From positions 1 through 6,459 of the forward strand of contig JAZSET010000115.1 of the NCBI GenBank assembly GCA_045531795.1: a stretch of DNA of 6,459 nucleotides, written 5' to 3'. Source of the stretch: UBA4717 sp045531795. Lineage in GTDB: Bacteria > Bacillota > Clostridia > Oscillospirales > CAG-272. Of this stretch, positions 4,406 through 6,459 are shown piece after piece (the stretch's first letter is position 1; each line of letters begins with the position of its first letter). Under the pieces are notes generated by a model, which was given only the letters and a program-made list of their open reading frames with translations, was not told the DNA's origin and made no database searches. The position numbers and the translations under genes were made by a program.

Positions 4406-6404
4406 AGGACAAAAGAAAAAGACAGGCTTTGCAAGAAAAATGGTAGTATGGGTGCTTGTGGCACTTATGGTACTCGGTACGATAGTGCCGTCTCTTGCGT
4501 GGATTTTTTCCATTAACACAAATGCCGCATATAGCGTGAATACGGACGATACAATCGTCCGTATCGGTTTATTGTACGGCGATAGTGTTGTTCCTGCCTT
4601 TCAGACACGATCACCGTACGGCTTTACTGTATGCACGGTAGATAATGAAACAAATGAAGTAACAGAGCTTTATAAACTCTCATCTGTTAAAACAATAGAG
4701 GCGACAGTGGAAAAAAATCTCTCTGTAACGGGTGGCGACTATGTACCCGTGAGTGAGGGCGGTGATATAGGCGCATACCACGCAATGCTTGATATGCCGC
4801 TCAGTCTTGATGAACTGTATCTTGCGATGCACACAGTCGTTGAAAACGGCGGTAATGCCCCTATGATAGCATCATATCAGAACGGCGCGTATTATCTCCT
4901 TATAGGCTCATTTACAAGCTATGATTCTGCTATGTATTACGTAGATAACGAGGGCGATATATTTGCAGGACTCGATTTTGGCTATGAAACGGATTTTTCA
5001 ATGACGGTATGTGAGCCGAGTGAAAGTGCAGTAAACCTTATCGACTATAATACAAATATGATAGTATTCCGTTATGACGGCGGAGAATACGAACAGCTCG
5101 GACTTATGGCTAACGACTCCGACGAGGGAGAAAGAGCATATCTCCAGACTCCCGCCAATAAGCTTTATGACGGTGTGTTTATTTTCACCCGCTATAAAAA
5201 CGGAGTACAGCTTGTAAACTTAATTGAACTTGAGGATTATATTCTCGGTGTGCTTCCTTATGAAATAAGCAACTCCTGGCCTCTTGAAACGCAAAAAGCA
5301 TTTGCGGTGGCAGTGAGAAGCTATACCGTAAACAGTCTCGGAAAGCACATAAAGACCTACGGCTTTGAAATGTGTAATACAGTTTGCTGTCAGGCGTATC
5401 ACGGAGTCAGAAGTGTAAACGATACTGTAAGACAGGCGGTGGAAGAAACCGCGTTCCAGGTTCTTGTAAGCCGTGAGGGCGATATAATCACAACCTACTA
5501 CAGTGCAGTTGCAGGCGGAACTACAGTAAGCTCAGCCGAGGCGTGGGGCGGAAGTGCGTCGTCATACCTTGTTGCAAAGCCGACACCCTGGGAAGACTAC
5601 AGTAATCACCCCAACGGACTCTGGAAGTGGAGTGTGTCGCCAAAAGAACTTGCAAATATTCTTGTACTTAAGGGATACAATGAAATAAAGGGCGAAATTG
5701 AAAGCGTTGAGGCAGAATATGCCGAAAACTCCGCCTATGTCTATAAACTTCATTTTACCGATGTGTACGGAAACACCGTTACAATAAAAAATACCGACAC
5801 AGTCCGTTCAAAGCTTTCAAAATATCTTAAAAGCTCAAACTTTATAGTAGGCAAGGGAAGCGTAACGGTAAACGATCCCGCATATGGTGACAAGAATGAA
5901 AAGAAGCTCTTTTCAAGACTCACCGGTGATAAGATTTCATATATCAGCTGGACTGATACAATGAATGTGCTGACTGCAGAGGGTGAAACATATACCTTTG
6001 CAGGAGTTGATACCCCTGTGCTTACCGAGTCGGGCGTTGAATATGTTGAAAGAGAGCATGTGATAAAAGGAGACAACGGCGACCACTTTGTCTTTGCAGG
6101 CAGAGGCTGGGGACACGGAGTCGGACTTTCTCAGGTAGGAGCATACTGTCTCGGACTCAAAGGCTTCGACTACGAAACTATACTCACATCATATTTTGCC
6201 GATACTCACCTTGAAGACTACTATGATCGTATGGGAATAGTACGAAACGACGAAGATGAGTATTCAGAAGATGATGAATGGTATGAAGAAGACCTGTATG
6301 AATTTGATGAGGACTATGAAGAAGACGACGGCTGGAAAGACGATGATGACGGCTTTACAGAAGAGCCGGCAGACACCGCAGATATGCCCGAATGGCTACT
6401 CTAA
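4392..6404 (+). CDS. Membrane-anchored SpoIID/LytB-domain lytic transglycosylase with acidic tail
   Basis: SpoIID-family enzymes cut glycan strands of peptidoglycan stripped of stem peptides, leaving anhydro ends. In sporulation they act with SpoIIP during engulfment. The 670-residue product has a basic N terminus (K5-K16), a membrane segment at 17-38, then an extracellular part. A beta-strand region near 55-80 precedes a SPOR-like stretch (about 141-190, YYLLIGSF at 167-174). The SpoIID core runs from about 260 to 610: LEDYILGVLPYEISNSWPLE with Glu291 at the known catalytic Glu position, a putative metal loop CNTVCCQAY (328-336), a Gly-rich AGGTT (374-378), and the signature GRGWGHGVGLSQVGA (570-584). 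The tail (620-658) has 25 Asp/Glu in 39 residues. It is about twice the length of Bacillus SpoIID (roughly 340 residues). It starts at TTG, overlaps the upstream gene by 14 bases, and is probably translationally coupled to it. A vegetative-type promoter suggests a housekeeping or division role as an alternative to a strictly sporulation one. Confidence 0.93.
   Translation: MSQNKGQKKKTGFARKMVVWVLVALMVLGTIVPSLAWIFSINTNAAYSVNTDDTIVRIGLLYGDSVVPAFQTRSPYGFTVCTVDNETNEVTELYKLSSVKTIEATVEKNLSVTGGDYVPVSEGGDIGAYHAMLDMPLSLDELYLAMHTVVENGGNAPMIASYQNGAYYLLIGSFTSYDSAMYYVDNEGDIFAGLDFGYETDFSMTVCEPSESAVNLIDYNTNMIVFRYDGGEYEQLGLMANDSDEGERAYLQTPANKLYDGVFIFTRYKNGVQLVNLIELEDYILGVLPYEISNSWPLETQKAFAVAVRSYTVNSLGKHIKTYGFEMCNTVCCQAYHGVRSVNDTVRQAVEETAFQVLVSREGDIITTYYSAVAGGTTVSSAEAWGGSASSYLVAKPTPWEDYSNHPNGLWKWSVSPKELANILVLKGYNEIKGEIESVEAEYAENSAYVYKLHFTDVYGNTVTIKNTDTVRSKLSKYLKSSNFIVGKGSVTVNDPAYGDKNEKKLFSRLTGDKISYISWTDTMNVLTAEGETYTFAGVDTPVLTESGVEYVEREHVIKGDNGDHFVFAGRGWGHGVGLSQVGAYCLGLKGFDYETILTSYFADTHLEDYYDRMGIVRNDEDEYSEDDEWYEEDLYEFDEDYEEDDGWKDDDDGFTEEPADTADMPEWLL
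4540..4564 (+). repeat. Intragenic perfect inverted repeat, 11-bp stem with 3-base loop
   Basis: ATACGGACGAT (4540-4550) pairs perfectly with ATCGTCCGTAT (4554-4564) around ACA. It lies about 150 bases into the SpoIID-like gene, just after the membrane-segment codons, over residues 50-58. No T-run follows. It may be chance, or an RNA hairpin that slows ribosomes or tunes mRNA decay. Confidence 0.6.
6282..6326 (+). repeat. Exact 12-base direct repeat with 33-base period inside the acidic tail
   Basis: TATGAAGAAGAC occurs at 6282-6293 and again at 6315-6326. Both copies are in frame and encode YEED at residues 631-634 and 642-645, giving an imperfect 11-residue unit. This suggests that the acidic tail of the SpoIID-like protein grew partly by local duplication. 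Confidence 0.6.
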
Positions 6405-6422
6405 CCAGGGGCACGCCCCTGG
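6405..6422 (+). terminator. GC-rich palindrome directly after the SpoIID-like gene, possible terminator or dispersed repeat
   Basis: CCAGGGGC (6405-6412) is the inverse complement of GCCCCTGG (6415-6422), beginning at the base after the TAA stop. In RNA the usable stem is 7 bp with a CACG loop. No T-run follows; the next bases are GC-rich (GCGCGCG at 6430-6436) and then A/T-rich to the window end. It could end the transcript weakly, or be one copy of a dispersed palindromic repeat. Confidence 0.45.
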
Positions 6423-6459
6423 ACCTGAAGCGCGCGTGAGGACTGATAAAATTTAAAAT

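Noticed and set aside
4440..4442. ATG as the start of the SpoIID-like gene
   Set aside because: No good RBS precedes it, and it would cut off the lysine-rich residues before the membrane segment, while TTG at 4392 has a perfect AGGAGG at 8 bases.
5750..6076. 108-codon open frame on the minus strand inside the SpoIID-like gene
   Set aside because: It is antisense to the SpoIID core, Ser/Phe/Val-rich without domain motifs; a shadow of the coding frame.
6256..6456. 66-codon plus-strand frame overlapping the 3' end of the SpoIID-like gene
   Set aside because: It is the alternate frame of the acidic-tail repeats (Met/Lys-rich product), with no RBS, and runs through the terminal palindrome.

Overview
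The window looks like chromosome from a low-to-mid GC Gram-positive anaerobe of the Clostridia, most likely an Oscillospiraceae/Ruminococcaceae-type gut bacterium. This rests on base composition that looks to be in the mid-40s percent GC by eye, heavy use of AGA (Arg) and ATA (Ile), strong AGGAG-type ribosome binding sites, use of GTG and TTG starts, a SpoIID-family cell-wall enzyme, and a clostridial-type divergent topoisomerase A subunit. This placement is an inference from sequence style and remembered homologues, not from a search. All genes lie on the + strand, coding density is high, and no mobile element, tRNA, rRNA or CRISPR array was seen.

Layout: (1) positions 1-427 hold the 3' end of prfA (peptide chain release factor 1) with its GGQ loop. 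(2) 449-1504 is a full-length Sua5-type threonylcarbamoyl-AMP synthase, which starts the t6A modification of ANN-decoding tRNAs. (3) 1527-3737 is a type IIA topoisomerase A subunit (GyrA/ParC family). It has an intact catalytic tyrosine but a divergent DNA gate and no canonical GyrA box. These three genes are separated by only about 20 bases and read as one operon that joins translation fidelity with DNA topology. It ends in a 15-bp perfect hairpin at 3743-3775.

(4) The 143-base gap 3738-3880 holds that hairpin, a pair of 11-bp-spaced direct repeats resembling a Pho box, and a near-consensus sigma-A promoter. This promoter probably drives a separate two-gene unit. (5) 3881-4405 encodes a small membrane-anchored or secreted protein of unknown function with a very acidic linker and a conserved-looking C-terminal domain. 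(6) 4392-6404 overlaps it by 14 bases, starts at TTG behind a perfect AGGAGG, and encodes a 670-residue membrane-anchored SpoIID/LytB-type lytic transglycosylase with a SPOR-like middle region and an extremely acidic, partly repetitive C-terminal tail. A short GC-rich palindrome follows at 6405-6422.

The first unit is housekeeping. The second is the more novel part: a translationally coupled pair that would place an uncharacterised extracytoplasmic partner beside a glycan-strand-cutting enzyme. No evidence of a wholly new defence or mobile system was seen.
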